Below are positions 35,167-44,202 of a stretch of DNA of 64,000 nucleotides, in pieces (the stretch's first letter is position 1; every line of letters starts with the position of its first letter). The position numbers and the translations under genes are program-made. The notes under the pieces were generated by a model. The model was not told the origin of the DNA, ran no database searches, and saw only the letters and a program-made list of their open reading frames with translations. The stretch is from Zobellia barbeyronii (GTDB taxonomy: Bacteria > Bacteroidota > Bacteroidia > Flavobacteriales > Flavobacteriaceae), in NCBI RefSeq assembly GCF_018603515.1, contig NZ_JACATN010000002.1, forward strand, positions 310,001-374,000, read 5' to 3'.

Positions 35167-36066
35167 ATGACAATCAAGCAAGTCGTATTAATAATCGCTT
35201 TAACATTCGCCTTTATAGGTCAGGCGCAATCTGAGATAGCATTTCCGATTGAGGTGGGCATGAAACCTGAGAGTATCACAAAAGGTTTCCACGACAATTA
35301 TTATGTAACCGTAATGAACGCAAAAGAACCGGGCGATGGCGAATTGGTAGAGATATCCAAAAACGGCGTAAAGGTTTTTGCCAAAGGTTTTGATGAGCCC
35401 AAAGGAATTGTCTACTTAAATGGCAATCTGTATTTCTCTGATGTTACCCGTATTTGGAGAGTTGATAAAGAAGGGAACGCTAGCATTTTTGTAGATAAAG
35501 CAGATTTTCCAGAAACAGTTCTCTATTTAAACGATGTTTCATTAGATGGCAAAGAAAACGGGATGTATGTAGCCGATATGGGAGCTACCCAATATATGCG
35601 TGATGCTAATAATGATTTATGGCCGCTAGATAGCGAAGAAGCCGAGAAAGTTCCTGAGTTGGGACGTATTTACCATGTAGATTTGGAAGGGCATATTACC
35701 ATAAAACAAGATACTTCACCTCTTATGCTAAACCCTAATGGCGTAGGAGTTGACAACGATGGAAACATTATGGTAGGTGCTTTTTTTAAGGGTAATTTTC
35801 TAGTTACTAAAAATGGTGAGCTTAGTCCGCTTAAAGGTGAATTTAGAGGAGCTGACGCCGTAGAACAAGATAGTAAGGGTAATTACTATGTAAGTAGTTG
35901 GGTGCATGGAAAAGTTTGGAAAATAGACCCCAAAACCGAAACGTCTACCGTTCTTATTGAAGGTCTAGAATCTGCTGCAGATTTTTATCTTGAGGAAGAT
36001 AAAGACAGATTATTAGTGCCCGATATGATGGCAGGAAAAATATATGCGGTACCACTTAAAAACTAG
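35167..36066 (+). CDS. Secreted SMP-30/gluconolactonase-like beta-propeller protein
   Basis: 299 residues with a signal peptide (about 1-20, ending FIGQAQS). The rest is built of propeller blades: GELVEISKNGVKVFAKGFDEPKGIVYLNGNLYFSD, GRIYHVDLEGHITIKQD, LNPNGVGVDNDGNIMVGAF, DSKGNYYVSSWVHGKVWKID. The LNPNGVGVDNDGN and LNDVSLDGKENGMYVADMG segments resemble the metal-site loops of SMP-30/gluconolactonase proteins. Possible roles are lactone hydrolysis or ligand binding in the periplasm; no substrate can be named. It stands alone at the edge of the defence island. Confidence 0.78.
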   Translation: MTIKQVVLIIALTFAFIGQAQSEIAFPIEVGMKPESITKGFHDNYYVTVMNAKEPGDGELVEISKNGVKVFAKGFDEPKGIVYLNGNLYFSDVTRIWRVDKEGNASIFVDKADFPETVLYLNDVSLDGKENGMYVADMGATQYMRDANNDLWPLDSEEAEKVPELGRIYHVDLEGHITIKQDTSPLMLNPNGVGVDNDGNIMVGAFFKGNFLVTKNGELSPLKGEFRGADAVEQDSKGNYYVSSWVHGKVWKIDPKTETSTVLIEGLESAADFYLEEDKDRLLVPDMMAGKIYAVPLKN

Positions 36067-36086
36067 TTTTAAAAAACTTAGTTCTA

Positions 36087-36139
36087 CTAACTCATCCAAA
36101 TTGCTTTAAACTGTTTACAGAGAAACCTGGATGAGTTAG
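36087..36139. terminator. Inverted repeat between convergent genes
   Basis: Perfect 12-bp arms CTAACTCATCCA (36087-36098) and TGGATGAGTTAG (36128-36139) around a 29-base loop, between the stops at 36066 and 36148. There is no T-run, so it may be a weak bidirectional terminator or an mRNA-stabilising hairpin. Confidence 0.55.
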
Positions 36140-36147
36140 AACACTAC

Positions 36148-36558
36148 TTAATAACTTACTTTAGACTTATTGTCCAACTTTTCTTCCATAAGCGGGTACA
36201 AATCATAGGTAGGATAAAATTCGGTTTCGAACGCTTTCCAAGCCGTTTTTTCTATCGCCAAATTTACGTCCCTAAGTTTGGAAGCCGGCAACTCCAATAC
36301 CACCATTTGCCCTATACCCATTACTACGTACCAATTAACGACCGAAACGCCTTCTGGAGGAAAACTTTTATAAAACCCCTGTTTGGTCCTGACGTCTTCA
36401 ATCTCACTTAAATTCATTGACTGATCATGTTTTAAGAAAATGGTTAAAAGCATTTTCTCCGTGTCTGCTTCATCTCCATCTTTCTTTTCAGAAGATTGGG
36501 CATAGGTAAAGTTTGTTAGGCATAACATAGCCAATGCGGCAAAAAGGATATTTTTCAT
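36148..36558 (-). CDS. Hypothetical secreted protein
   Basis: 136 residues with a clear signal peptide (MKNILFAALAMLCLTNFTYAQ). The mature part of about 115 residues has alternating strands and helices (KMLLTIFLKHDQSMNLSEIEDV, VVNWYVVMGIGQMVVLELPASKLRDVNLAIEKTAWKAF), which looks like a small ferredoxin-like or dimeric alpha-beta-barrel fold. I do not recognise the family and assign no function. It is convergent with the propeller gene and probably monocistronic. Confidence 0.65.
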   Translation of the reverse strand: MKNILFAALAMLCLTNFTYAQSSEKKDGDEADTEKMLLTIFLKHDQSMNLSEIEDVRTKQGFYKSFPPEGVSVVNWYVVMGIGQMVVLELPASKLRDVNLAIEKTAWKAFETEFYPTYDLYPLMEEKLDNKSKVSY

Positions 36559-36982
36559 GAGTTGTATTTGTTTAAATGTTTATAATTAAAAATTCTTCTG
36601 TTTTACGATTTTTTAAATTGATTCTTTTGTGAATTTTGGCTTTTTGTCTCCCCCTTACAAAAGCAGATAATTTGATTCCATTATTGATAAGGGAGCTACT
36701 TATTCTTCAAAGTTAAATGTTACGCTTTCCCTATTCTATAATAAATTATGCATTGTATAGCATCAATGTGGCATTCCTTCTTATTTGCAAGTGTATGCCC
36801 TGCCTCAATCGAATTTATCAATCCACATATCAATGTGTATAGGCAATCCAATTCTAATGACTTATCAGCTAGCTTCCGTTAAACAGAATTGTCCATTTGC
36901 AACACCAGTTGCAATCATAGCTTCAAGGTTTATAGTCATAGACAAGCAACTCTTTTAAATTTACTACCATAAGATTTAAAGG
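36559..36982. other. Intergenic region between divergent genes, no gene seen
   Basis: 424 bp between the divergent secreted-protein and sugar-isomerase genes. AT-rich, stops in all frames, no clear promoter pair and no strong hairpin. It should contain both promoters. Confidence 0.45.
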
Positions 36983-38287
36983 ATGAATTACATTTTTAGT
37001 TTACATCGGTTTACCCATAAAACCATACTACTGCTTTTTATAATAGGAACAAATGCTGTGTTCTCACAAATGCCTATTTCAAAACAATCGGAAAGGTTGC
37101 AGCAGTATGTAGGGTTTTGGGTTAGTTCCATTGATTATAAAACGGATAGTGTGGCCAACGCGCCTCTAATTAAAATGAACAACTATCCTAAAATAGATAA
37201 CACCGCAATGTCTGTTGATGTATTTCAAAAGGATGGGGAAACCTACAACCATACCTTAACAGAGCTAATTGGGCACGACGCAAAGACCGATTCAATTTTT
37301 GCTTTGGGTAAAAGTGCGCAAGGTGATATGTTCTTGGGTAAAGGTGGATTTACCAGCGAAACAGACTGGATAATGAAAGACCGAGACTTTACCGGCAAAG
37401 AAACCATGACGGTTACCTTTGATTTTAAGAATCAAACCGATGTTCTTTTAAAGGGCGTAAACCCACAGAACGAAATTCTTTGGCAAACCCGCTATATAAA
37501 GAAAAATCCAAAAGATAAAAATATAGGCATCCAACTGGTTTCTGTTCATGAACAAATGCAAAAAAATCCTGAAGAGACTTTGAAGTACCTTGATAGAATG
37601 GGCTATAGTTATATTGAAACCTTTGTTTATAAAGACCGCTCTTTTTATGGATTAACCCCTTTAGATTTTAAAAAATTGGTAGAAGATAATAACTTGAAAT
37701 TTACGGGGTCGATGACCTTTTACAACCTCCCTTCCGATGACAAACAAGCTTGGAAAAAAGCGATGCAATGGTGGCGAGAATGCATAGAAGACCACAAACA
37801 AGCAGGTGTTGAATACCTAACGATATCAAACAATCAAATTAAAGAAATTACTACCCTTGCCGAACTGAAAAGGTATGCTGAGTATTACAATGCCATTGGA
37901 AAACTTTGTATGCAAAGAGGGATTAGATTTGCCTACCACAATCACTCCGATGAATTTAAGACCATAGAGAACCAGGTGGTTTATGACTACTTCTTAGAAA
38001 ATACCAATCCGGAATACGTTAGTTTCCAAGCCGATTTGTATTGGATGCATTTTTCAAAAGTTGACCCAATTGATTACTTCAAAAAATACAAGAACAGGTT
38101 TATAAGCTGGCACGTAAAAGATTACGAAGAACTGGGCCAGAGCGGCAAAATGGACTTTGAGCTCTACTTTACATACGCAGAAACCGCAGGCCTCAAATAT
38201 ATTGTGGCAGAAGTAGAAGCCTATAATTATCCTGTATGGTATAGCATTAATTCTGCATGGAACTATCTATACTTTAAAATTTTATAG
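36983..38287 (+). CDS. Secreted fusion of a lipocalin-like domain and a sugar phosphate isomerase/epimerase barrel
   Basis: 434 residues. A signal peptide (about 1-30, ending VFSQ) is followed by a beta-rich domain (about 35-175: QYVGFWVSSIDYKTD, ETMTVTFDFKNQTDVLLKG) resembling the DUF1579/lipocalin type. Then comes a xylose-isomerase-like TIM barrel (about 180-434: GYSYIETFVYKDRSFYGLTPLDFKKLV, RFAYHNHSDEF, FQADLYWMHFSKVDP, WHVKDYEELGQSGKMDF, IVAEVEAYNYP). The His/Glu/Asp pattern of metal binding is kept. Periplasmic enzymes of this kind act in sugar oxidation or epimerisation; the substrate is unknown. It is followed after 26 bp by a ThuA gene, a frequent partner. Confidence 0.82.
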   Translation: MNYIFSLHRFTHKTILLLFIIGTNAVFSQMPISKQSERLQQYVGFWVSSIDYKTDSVANAPLIKMNNYPKIDNTAMSVDVFQKDGETYNHTLTELIGHDAKTDSIFALGKSAQGDMFLGKGGFTSETDWIMKDRDFTGKETMTVTFDFKNQTDVLLKGVNPQNEILWQTRYIKKNPKDKNIGIQLVSVHEQMQKNPEETLKYLDRMGYSYIETFVYKDRSFYGLTPLDFKKLVEDNNLKFTGSMTFYNLPSDDKQAWKKAMQWWRECIEDHKQAGVEYLTISNNQIKEITTLAELKRYAEYYNAIGKLCMQRGIRFAYHNHSDEFKTIENQVVYDYFLENTNPEYVSFQADLYWMHFSKVDPIDYFKKYKNRFISWHVKDYEELGQSGKMDFELYFTYAETAGLKYIVAEVEAYNYPVWYSINSAWNYLYFKIL

Positions 38288-38313
38288 TTATTCACTCTCA
38301 ACACGTAAATCTT

Positions 38314-39075
38314 ATGAAATCTAGAATTTTACAATTAACATGTTTTATCATTATAACTTTTAACCATATGGCTTTTGCCCAAGACCAATTTAAGGTGTTG
38401 TTATTCACCGTACAAGACACCTGGCATTATGAATGCATTCCCAATGCAGTGGATGGTTTTCATAAAATGGCAGCAGAACATCAGTTTAAGTTTGATTGGA
38501 CGCAAAGTCCCGAAGACCTTGCCAAAAAATTACCATCTTACGATGTGGTTGTATTTTTAAATGCGAATGCCGATAATTTAACCAACGAACAGCTCGAAGT
38601 CCTAAAAGCACACATCAACAGCGGTAAAGGTTTTGTGGGAGTACATTCCACTTCCGATAGTGAGGTTAGAAATCCTTGGTTCGATAATCTTATAGGCGGA
38701 GTTTTTAAAGACCACCCCCAATTTCAAGCAGCGGTACTAACCAATCATGATGCAAATTTTCCATCCAATCTACACCTACCAGAAAAATGGTTGTGGAGTG
38801 AGGAATGGTACAATTTTGAACTCTTAAAATCAGAAGATATTACCGTGCTTCTTTCCGTAGACGAAAACACGTATGATTATAAGAAAGGGTATGATGAAAT
38901 TCCACTTAAAGGTATGGGCGAAAATCACCCTATAGCATGGTATCAATTATACGAAGGAGGACGTTCTTTCTATACCACCCTTGGCCATAAACCAGAAGCT
39001 TTTCAAAATCAGACGTATTTAGACCATTTATTTGGTGGTATCTATTGGGCGGCTAAAGGCGAGGTAAAACAATAA
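38314..39075 (+). CDS. Secreted ThuA domain protein
   Basis: 253 residues with a signal peptide (ending MAFAQDQ). The rest is a ThuA-like glutamine-amidotransferase-like fold: FKVLLFTVQDTWHYECIPNAVDGFHK, SYDVVVFLNANADNLTNEQLEVLKAHINSGKGFVGVHSTSD, GGVFKDHPQFQAAVL, ENHPIAWYQLYEGGRSFYTTLGHKPEAF. ThuA proteins occur in trehalose and other sugar oxidation pathways, often with 3-keto-sugar enzymes. Its location 26 bp after the isomerase/epimerase gene fits one periplasmic sugar pathway. It ends the two-gene operon; a strong terminator follows. Confidence 0.92.
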   Translation: MKSRILQLTCFIIITFNHMAFAQDQFKVLLFTVQDTWHYECIPNAVDGFHKMAAEHQFKFDWTQSPEDLAKKLPSYDVVVFLNANADNLTNEQLEVLKAHINSGKGFVGVHSTSDSEVRNPWFDNLIGGVFKDHPQFQAAVLTNHDANFPSNLHLPEKWLWSEEWYNFELLKSEDITVLLSVDENTYDYKKGYDEIPLKGMGENHPIAWYQLYEGGRSFYTTLGHKPEAFQNQTYLDHLFGGIYWAAKGEVKQ

Positions 39076-39154
39076 TAGTATTGACTAATTACAGAACGAT
39101 TTTTCTCTTTTGCCACAGGCTTTCATTTACTTAATTTCACTTCATACATTCAAA

Positions 39155-39195
39155 GGGTAGGTATATCATTATTTTGGTATACCTACCCTATTTTA
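39155..39195 (+). terminator. Intrinsic terminator after thuA-like gene
   Basis: Perfect 11-bp stem GGGTAGGTATA (39155-39165) and TATACCTACCC (39178-39188), 12-base loop, then TATTTTATT. It sits 80 bp after the ThuA stop. Confidence 0.8.
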
Positions 39196-39349
39196 TTATT
39201 GGCATTCGCTTTTAATGATTTTTTTGTAGACAAACTATCATAGATAATTATTACATTGTTAAAACGTATCTTATCTTTAACTGCAGACAACCTATGTTGT
39301 AAATCAGTAAAGCATAAATTAGAGTTTAATTACTAAAAAATTATAGGAA

Positions 39350-40117
39350 ATGAATATTATTTCTTGGAATGTAAATGGCATTAGAGCTATTACTAAAAAG
39401 GATTTTTTTAAAGATATTGAGACTTTAGACCCGGACATTCTTTGTCTACAAGAAACAAAAGCTCAAGATAACGAAGTTGAAAAAACCTTGACCACTTTAA
39501 CCGAGAAGTACCATATATCCTATAATTCCGCAGAGAAAAAAGGATACTCCGGTACCGCCATACTTTCTAAAACAGCGCCAATTTCCATTACTAAAGATAT
39601 GGGTATTGAAGCGCATGATAATGAAGGAAGAGTGCTCTGTGCAGAATTTGAAAATTTCTATTTAGTAAATGTATACACCCCTAATTCTGGACAAGGATTA
39701 AAGCGATTGGATTACAGAAAAACATGGGATGACGATTTTTTAGACTATATAAAAAACCTAGAAAAAAATAAACCGGTTATTACTTGTGGGGATTTTAATG
39801 TTGCTCACCAAGCTATAGATTTAAAAAACGATAAATCTAATTACGACAAAACTGCCGGGTATACTCAAGTTGAAATAGATGGAATGACGCATATTATTAA
39901 TGCTGGTTTTGTAGACTCCTTTAGATACCTGCATCCAGACGAAATAGCGTATAGCTTTTGGAGTTATCGTTTTAAATCTAGAGAACGAAATACGGGTTGG
40001 AGAATTGATTATTTCTTGTTGAGTACTGCTTTAAAAGACAAAATAAAGGCTGCAGCAATTCTTACCGATTATTACGGATCTGACCACTGCCCTATTCGCT
40101 TAGAAATTGAATCATGA
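39350..40117 (+). CDS. xth: Exodeoxyribonuclease III
   Basis: 255 residues, typical of the family. This Mg-dependent enzyme cuts at abasic sites and removes 3' nucleotides during base-excision repair. Motifs in order: MNIISWNVNGIRA, DILCLQETKAQ (metal Glu), YLVNVYTPNSG, VITCGDFNVAH (catalytic Asp/Asn), DSFRYLHPDEIAYSFWSYRFKSRERNTGWRIDY and YGSDHCPIRLEI (catalytic His in SDHCP). All are intact. The gene stands alone; it is convergent with the split-barrel protein gene, with 13 bp between stops. Confidence 0.94.
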   Translation: MNIISWNVNGIRAITKKDFFKDIETLDPDILCLQETKAQDNEVEKTLTTLTEKYHISYNSAEKKGYSGTAILSKTAPISITKDMGIEAHDNEGRVLCAEFENFYLVNVYTPNSGQGLKRLDYRKTWDDDFLDYIKNLEKNKPVITCGDFNVAHQAIDLKNDKSNYDKTAGYTQVEIDGMTHIINAGFVDSFRYLHPDEIAYSFWSYRFKSRERNTGWRIDYFLLSTALKDKIKAAAILTDYYGSDHCPIRLEIES

Positions 40118-40130
40118 TATAAATGAATAC

Positions 40131-40580
40131 TTACATTTTTTCGTAACGCCCTGTTTTTTCGGTCAATTCAATTCTGTACACAACACCTTGCATTGCTTCA
40201 ACAGTGTTTTTGTGTGAATCCCTTAAAGAGTGACTAATGGTAGTTTCGCCCGTTATAAAAGGCAGTACCCTGTCCATTAATATATTCATGCCTTCTTTTC
40301 GTTGTTCCGAAGTTTTAAGCTCTTCAAATTTACCCCATGCAATAACACTTCGCCAATTGCTCATATTTTCCAAGTCATCAACCTCAAAACAAACCATAGG
40401 ATTTTTTCGCATCATATCAATTTTCATCCCTTCCTTTGTGTGACCGTATATATACTTTCCATCATAAGCAAAAGTTACGGGAACTATATATGTTCTATTG
40501 TCTGCATGGCAACCAATTCTGCCAACGATTAAACTGTACAATACATTCTCAATTTGTCTACTGTTTAAGTTGCCTAACAT
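40131..40580 (-). CDS. Pyridoxamine 5'-phosphate oxidase-family FMN-binding split-barrel protein
   Basis: 149 residues of the NimA-like branch of the split-barrel family: GRIGCHADNRTYIVPVTFAYDGKYIYGHTKEGMKIDMMRKNPMVCFEVDDLEN and WRSVIAWGKFEEL. These proteins bind FMN or F420 and reduce small molecules, some giving nitroimidazole resistance; the substrate here is unknown. Monocistronic, 87 bp before the PAS sensor gene's stop on the same strand (so downstream of it), so it might share that transcript. Confidence 0.86.
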   Translation of the reverse strand: MLGNLNSRQIENVLYSLIVGRIGCHADNRTYIVPVTFAYDGKYIYGHTKEGMKIDMMRKNPMVCFEVDDLENMSNWRSVIAWGKFEELKTSEQRKEGMNILMDRVLPFITGETTISHSLRDSHKNTVEAMQGVVYRIELTEKTGRYEKM

Positions 40581-40667
40581 GGTGCGTATTTTATTAGAAA
40601 ATGATGATTCACTAACAAAATAAAGCTGAAAAAATAAATTATGAAATGACTTGGATCAGTTTAATTT

Positions 40668-42893
40668 TTAAATTTTGTCTTGTTGGGTGGTAGATACTAT
40701 TTTACTGATTACTTCATCTAATTCCTTAGCGGAATCCATTATATATTTTAAAACTTGCTCCTTCTCATCGGCGGTTTGGTCTTTGGCATTTAGCAAATCT
40801 ATTAACCCCATTATACTTGTAAGAGGTGCTCGGACCCTATGCGATTGCGTCCAAGCAATTTTCTTAAGCTTTTTGTTCTGCTTTTCAATAGCCTGAGTAT
40901 GCTTATAACGCTCGGTAATATCTGTTGCTAAGGCAACTTTTACTACTTTCCCTTTATAAGATAGAATGTTAGTTCGGATTTCAACAACAATCTCCTTTCC
41001 ATTCTTTTTTTTATGAATAAACTCGCCGTGATAATAAGATTCTCCCTTTTGTTGCGAATGATTTGATGGAGCTTCAAGCTTGGGTATTTCAGATTCTGGC
41101 CTAATATCTCTCAAGTCCATGTCCATAAACTCATCGTAAGAATAGCCATAGTGCTTAATGGCAGCTCTATTAACATCAAGAAATTCTAAAGTTATGATGT
41201 CATACACCCACATTGGCTGTGGGCTAAGATGAAATATATCTGAATAGCGTTGCTCAGACTCTTCTAGAGCTTTTTGAGATTTAACGCGGGCGGTTATATC
41301 AAGACCTATACATTGTATTTCCGTAGGGACTCCCTCTTTATCTACAGTACACACAAAATCCCAAAGCGTGGTAACCATTTTGCCATCACTACCGGGCTTA
41401 TCAAGTTCTATTTTAAAAACCTTTCCGGGCTCCGCAATACAATGGCCTACTACATCGTGTGTTTTTTGATGATGATAATCAACAATTGAAGACAAACAGT
41501 TTTTACCTAGTATTTCTTCATCAGGATAAAGCCAACCAAATTCCTCAACAAACTTTTTATTTACGTAGGTGTAGTTTCCATCCATATTGGTCCTAACCAC
41601 ATAGTTCGTCTGCGAATCGTATAAAAGCCTGTAATAGTCTTCACTCTTTTTTAGCTTTTCTTCTGTAAGTACCCGTTCAGTTACATCTCTAGAATTAGCT
41701 ACCAAACCACCTACGACAGGATTATCAATCAGGTTTGTAACAATAGTTTCAATCCATCGCCATGAACCGTCTCCATGTTTAAATCTGTAGGGTCTAAAAG
41801 TGAATTGTTTTTCATTTTTTAAACGTAAAAGACCCTCTTGAATAAATTTCTTGTCTTCAGGGTGTATGAATTCAAATGCATTTTTACCTATAAAATCTTC
41901 TGGGGGAATGTCTAATATTTTTATAGAAGTAGGACTGGCATATTGGTAATTTCCTTCAAGGTCTATGATAACAATTAAATCAGACCCATTCTGTACGAGC
42001 CCTTTAAATCGTTTTTCGCTTTGTTCAATTACTAGTTCATTTTCTTTTTCTTTCGTGATGTCTGTATGTGTTCCTACCATAAGTAACGGTTGCCCATCTT
42101 TAGACCAACTAATGACCTGGCCTCTATCGTGAATCCACACAGCATGACCTTTTTTATGTAGAAAGCGAAAATCACCCACGTAGAAGTCAGCTTTTTTCTC
42201 AAAACATGCAGCATTCATTTTATTAACAGAGGGAATATCTTCTGGAAATACCATCTTGTGAATACTCTTAGAATTTATTGGTTGTAACTCATCAACTGTA
42301 TAACCTAACATACTGGCCCACTGTTCATTTATAGTAACCATGTCTGTAGCAAGATTCCATTCCCAAGTGCCCACTTGCGTAGCCTTAATAATATTTTCTA
42401 AGCGATCAGATTCAACAGCATGGTTTTTCGCCATTTCTTTGATCTTAACCCTATTGTTATGAAGCTCGAACATATTTACCACCTGATTGGACAATGATAG
42501 TAGCGCGTCTATTTGTTTTTGTTCCAGCTTCTGCGGCTTCGTATCAGTAACGCAAAGCGTACCCAATACACTACCGGTCTTGTTTATTAAAGGCATTCCC
42601 GCATAAAAAACGATACTAGGTGCACCTGTAACTAAAGAATTATTCTTGAAGCGCACATCTTTTCGCGCATCTTCCACAATGAAAATTTCTTGAGGAACTT
42701 TAATTGCATGAACACAAAATGATTGATGAAGAGGTGTTTGGATATCCGTAACTATAAAAGACAATGAAATAGGAGTGTCGCATATGAAAGCTGTTAGATT
42801 GCATATATCATCGAATTCTTTTTTGGTAGAGGTATCCAAAAGATTTATGGCTTTTAGATCTTTGAGCTTGCTGCCTTCAAGATTATCTAACAT
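40668..42893 (-). CDS. GAF/multi-PAS sensor protein with HisKA but no ATPase domain
   Basis: 741 residues without membrane segments. Residues of about 1-160 are a GAF domain (FDDICNLTAFICDTPISL, GAPSIVFYAGMPLINKTGSVLGTLCV). Four PAS domains follow (about 170-290, 295-415, 420-540, 550-665), each with PAC-type ends such as GTHTDITKEKE and LDITARVK. The C-terminus is a HisKA-like dimerisation helix with the H-box SHRVRAPLTSIMGLIDLL, then the protein stops after about 50 residues. No HATPase N/G boxes exist and there is no room for them before the next gene. It may be a phosphotransfer or regulatory partner of another kinase. Confidence 0.85.
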   Translation of the reverse strand: MLDNLEGSKLKDLKAINLLDTSTKKEFDDICNLTAFICDTPISLSFIVTDIQTPLHQSFCVHAIKVPQEIFIVEDARKDVRFKNNSLVTGAPSIVFYAGMPLINKTGSVLGTLCVTDTKPQKLEQKQIDALLSLSNQVVNMFELHNNRVKIKEMAKNHAVESDRLENIIKATQVGTWEWNLATDMVTINEQWASMLGYTVDELQPINSKSIHKMVFPEDIPSVNKMNAACFEKKADFYVGDFRFLHKKGHAVWIHDRGQVISWSKDGQPLLMVGTHTDITKEKENELVIEQSEKRFKGLVQNGSDLIVIIDLEGNYQYASPTSIKILDIPPEDFIGKNAFEFIHPEDKKFIQEGLLRLKNEKQFTFRPYRFKHGDGSWRWIETIVTNLIDNPVVGGLVANSRDVTERVLTEEKLKKSEDYYRLLYDSQTNYVVRTNMDGNYTYVNKKFVEEFGWLYPDEEILGKNCLSSIVDYHHQKTHDVVGHCIAEPGKVFKIELDKPGSDGKMVTTLWDFVCTVDKEGVPTEIQCIGLDITARVKSQKALEESEQRYSDIFHLSPQPMWVYDIITLEFLDVNRAAIKHYGYSYDEFMDMDLRDIRPESEIPKLEAPSNHSQQKGESYYHGEFIHKKKNGKEIVVEIRTNILSYKGKVVKVALATDITERYKHTQAIEKQNKKLKKIAWTQSHRVRAPLTSIMGLIDLLNAKDQTADEKEQVLKYIMDSAKELDEVISKIVSTTQQDKI

Positions 42894-43330
42894 AACTTAG
42901 TTTTTGATGAGATTAGGGGATTATAGAAAGGTAGAAAAATAAAGTATGGTTTACAAGTAGTAATTCATTGTAGATACAATCTCATGATTTGAAAGAAGAA
43001 TCTATGGCAAGCTTGCTATTTACAAGAGAAGGTTGGTTTTTAATAACAATAGACGAAACTACTTTTTAGGTTTTATATTGCCTCCGTTATACTGATGAAT
43101 ATTCCAGAACAGAAATTGGGTTTACTACTATAAAAAGATTAGGAGTATAATCCCTATTAGTAACCAATTGCCATTATTATATATAAGATTTTAGGAAAAA
43201 TGACACATATTGCTTCAGTTTTTATATAAACGAGCCTTATTAAATTATATTTGAAAAAATAAAAGTTGTTCGTCTATAGAGACAAGTAGTAATTTCACTA
43301 CGATTATCAAATTTATTAATTAGGAATACC
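42894..43330. other. Intergenic region between divergent genes
   Basis: 437 bp between the PAS sensor and SDR genes. It contains a TATATTTG (-7 type) element at 43246-43253 on the plus strand, about 78 bp before the SDR start. Stops occur in all frames and nothing else is recognisable. Confidence 0.5.
43246..43253 (+). promoter_or_regulatory. -7 promoter element of the SDR gene
   Basis: TATATTTG matches TAnnTTTG; the expected -33 TTG is not present at 19-22 bp spacing. Confidence 0.45.
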
Positions 43331-44098
43331 ATGGAAAACAATAAGATTGCTGGAAAAAATGTTCTCATCACCGCTGGCGCTCAAGGAATTGGAGAATCAA
43401 TCACTAAACACTTTATTGATAGCGGAGCCAATGTTGCCATTCACTATTTTTCTAGCGCTGATACCGCAAACCAATTGGTAGAATATGCCACCAGCAAAGG
43501 ACAAAAAGCAATTGCTATTGGTGGTGACCTAACCAAGGAAGCCGATGCAAATGCAATGGTTCAAAAAACGGCAGAAGCGTTTGGTGGTCTGGATATATTA
43601 ATTAACAACGCAGGTTCTCTTGTTGCACGCAGAATGTTGAGCGAAATGGAGGCTGAATTTTGGCACAAGGTAATGGACATTAACCTTACCTCTATGATGT
43701 TTGTGACGAAAGCCGCAGCTCCTTATTTAGCTAAAAATGACAATAGTAGTATTGTAAACTTAGCATCACTAGCCGGACGTAAAGGTGGGCACCCAGGGTC
43801 ATTAGCCTACTCTACCAGTAAAGGAGCTATCCTAACATTCACAAGAGCATTATCTGCAGAATTAGGACCTCAGGGTACTAGAGTAAATGCTGTCTCTCCA
43901 GGTCTTATCCTTGGTACTTCTTTTCATAATACACATACAACAAAAGAATCTGCGGCAGAAACAACGGCCGGTATTCCAATACAACGTGCAGGTAATGCAG
44001 CAGACGTAGCCCGTGCAGTTTTGTATCTGGCATCTGAATACGACGGTTTTATTACTGGTGCAACACTAGATATTAATGGTGGTGTTTACAATATGTAG
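43331..44098 (+). CDS. Short-chain dehydrogenase/reductase
   Basis: 255 residues of a classical SDR: NAD(P)-binding TAGAQGIGESI, NNAG (ILINNAGSLV), the catalytic Ser in IVNLASLAG, and Tyr-x-x-x-Lys in AYSTSKGAIL, followed by the C-terminal LDINGGVYNM. It resembles glucose-1-dehydrogenase or 3-oxoacyl-ACP-reductase-like SDRs; the substrate cannot be named. Followed by a terminator, then an RbsD/FucU sugar mutarotase-like gene, which hints at sugar metabolism. Confidence 0.92.
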   Translation: MENNKIAGKNVLITAGAQGIGESITKHFIDSGANVAIHYFSSADTANQLVEYATSKGQKAIAIGGDLTKEADANAMVQKTAEAFGGLDILINNAGSLVARRMLSEMEAEFWHKVMDINLTSMMFVTKAAAPYLAKNDNSSIVNLASLAGRKGGHPGSLAYSTSKGAILTFTRALSAELGPQGTRVNAVSPGLILGTSFHNTHTTKESAAETTAGIPIQRAGNAADVARAVLYLASEYDGFITGATLDINGGVYNM

Positions 44099-44140
44099 GT
44101 ACTTATTACATATAATATGATTGTTCGTTAAGAACTATAA

Positions 44141-44178
44141 AAACACTAGGAGCCGAATAGCACCTAGTGTTTTGTTTT
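44141..44178 (+). terminator. Intrinsic terminator after the SDR gene
   Basis: Stem AAACACTAGG (44141-44150) and CCTAGTGTTT (44163-44172), 12-base loop, then TTGTTTT. It separates the SDR from the RbsD/FucU gene. Confidence 0.85.
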
Positions 44179-44202
44179 AACCCTTTTTTTAAAAATAAAT
44201 TT

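Noticed and set aside
44167-44202. GTG start for the RbsD/FucU gene
   Set aside because: It lies in the terminator hairpin of the preceding SDR gene; the ATG at 44203 fits the family.
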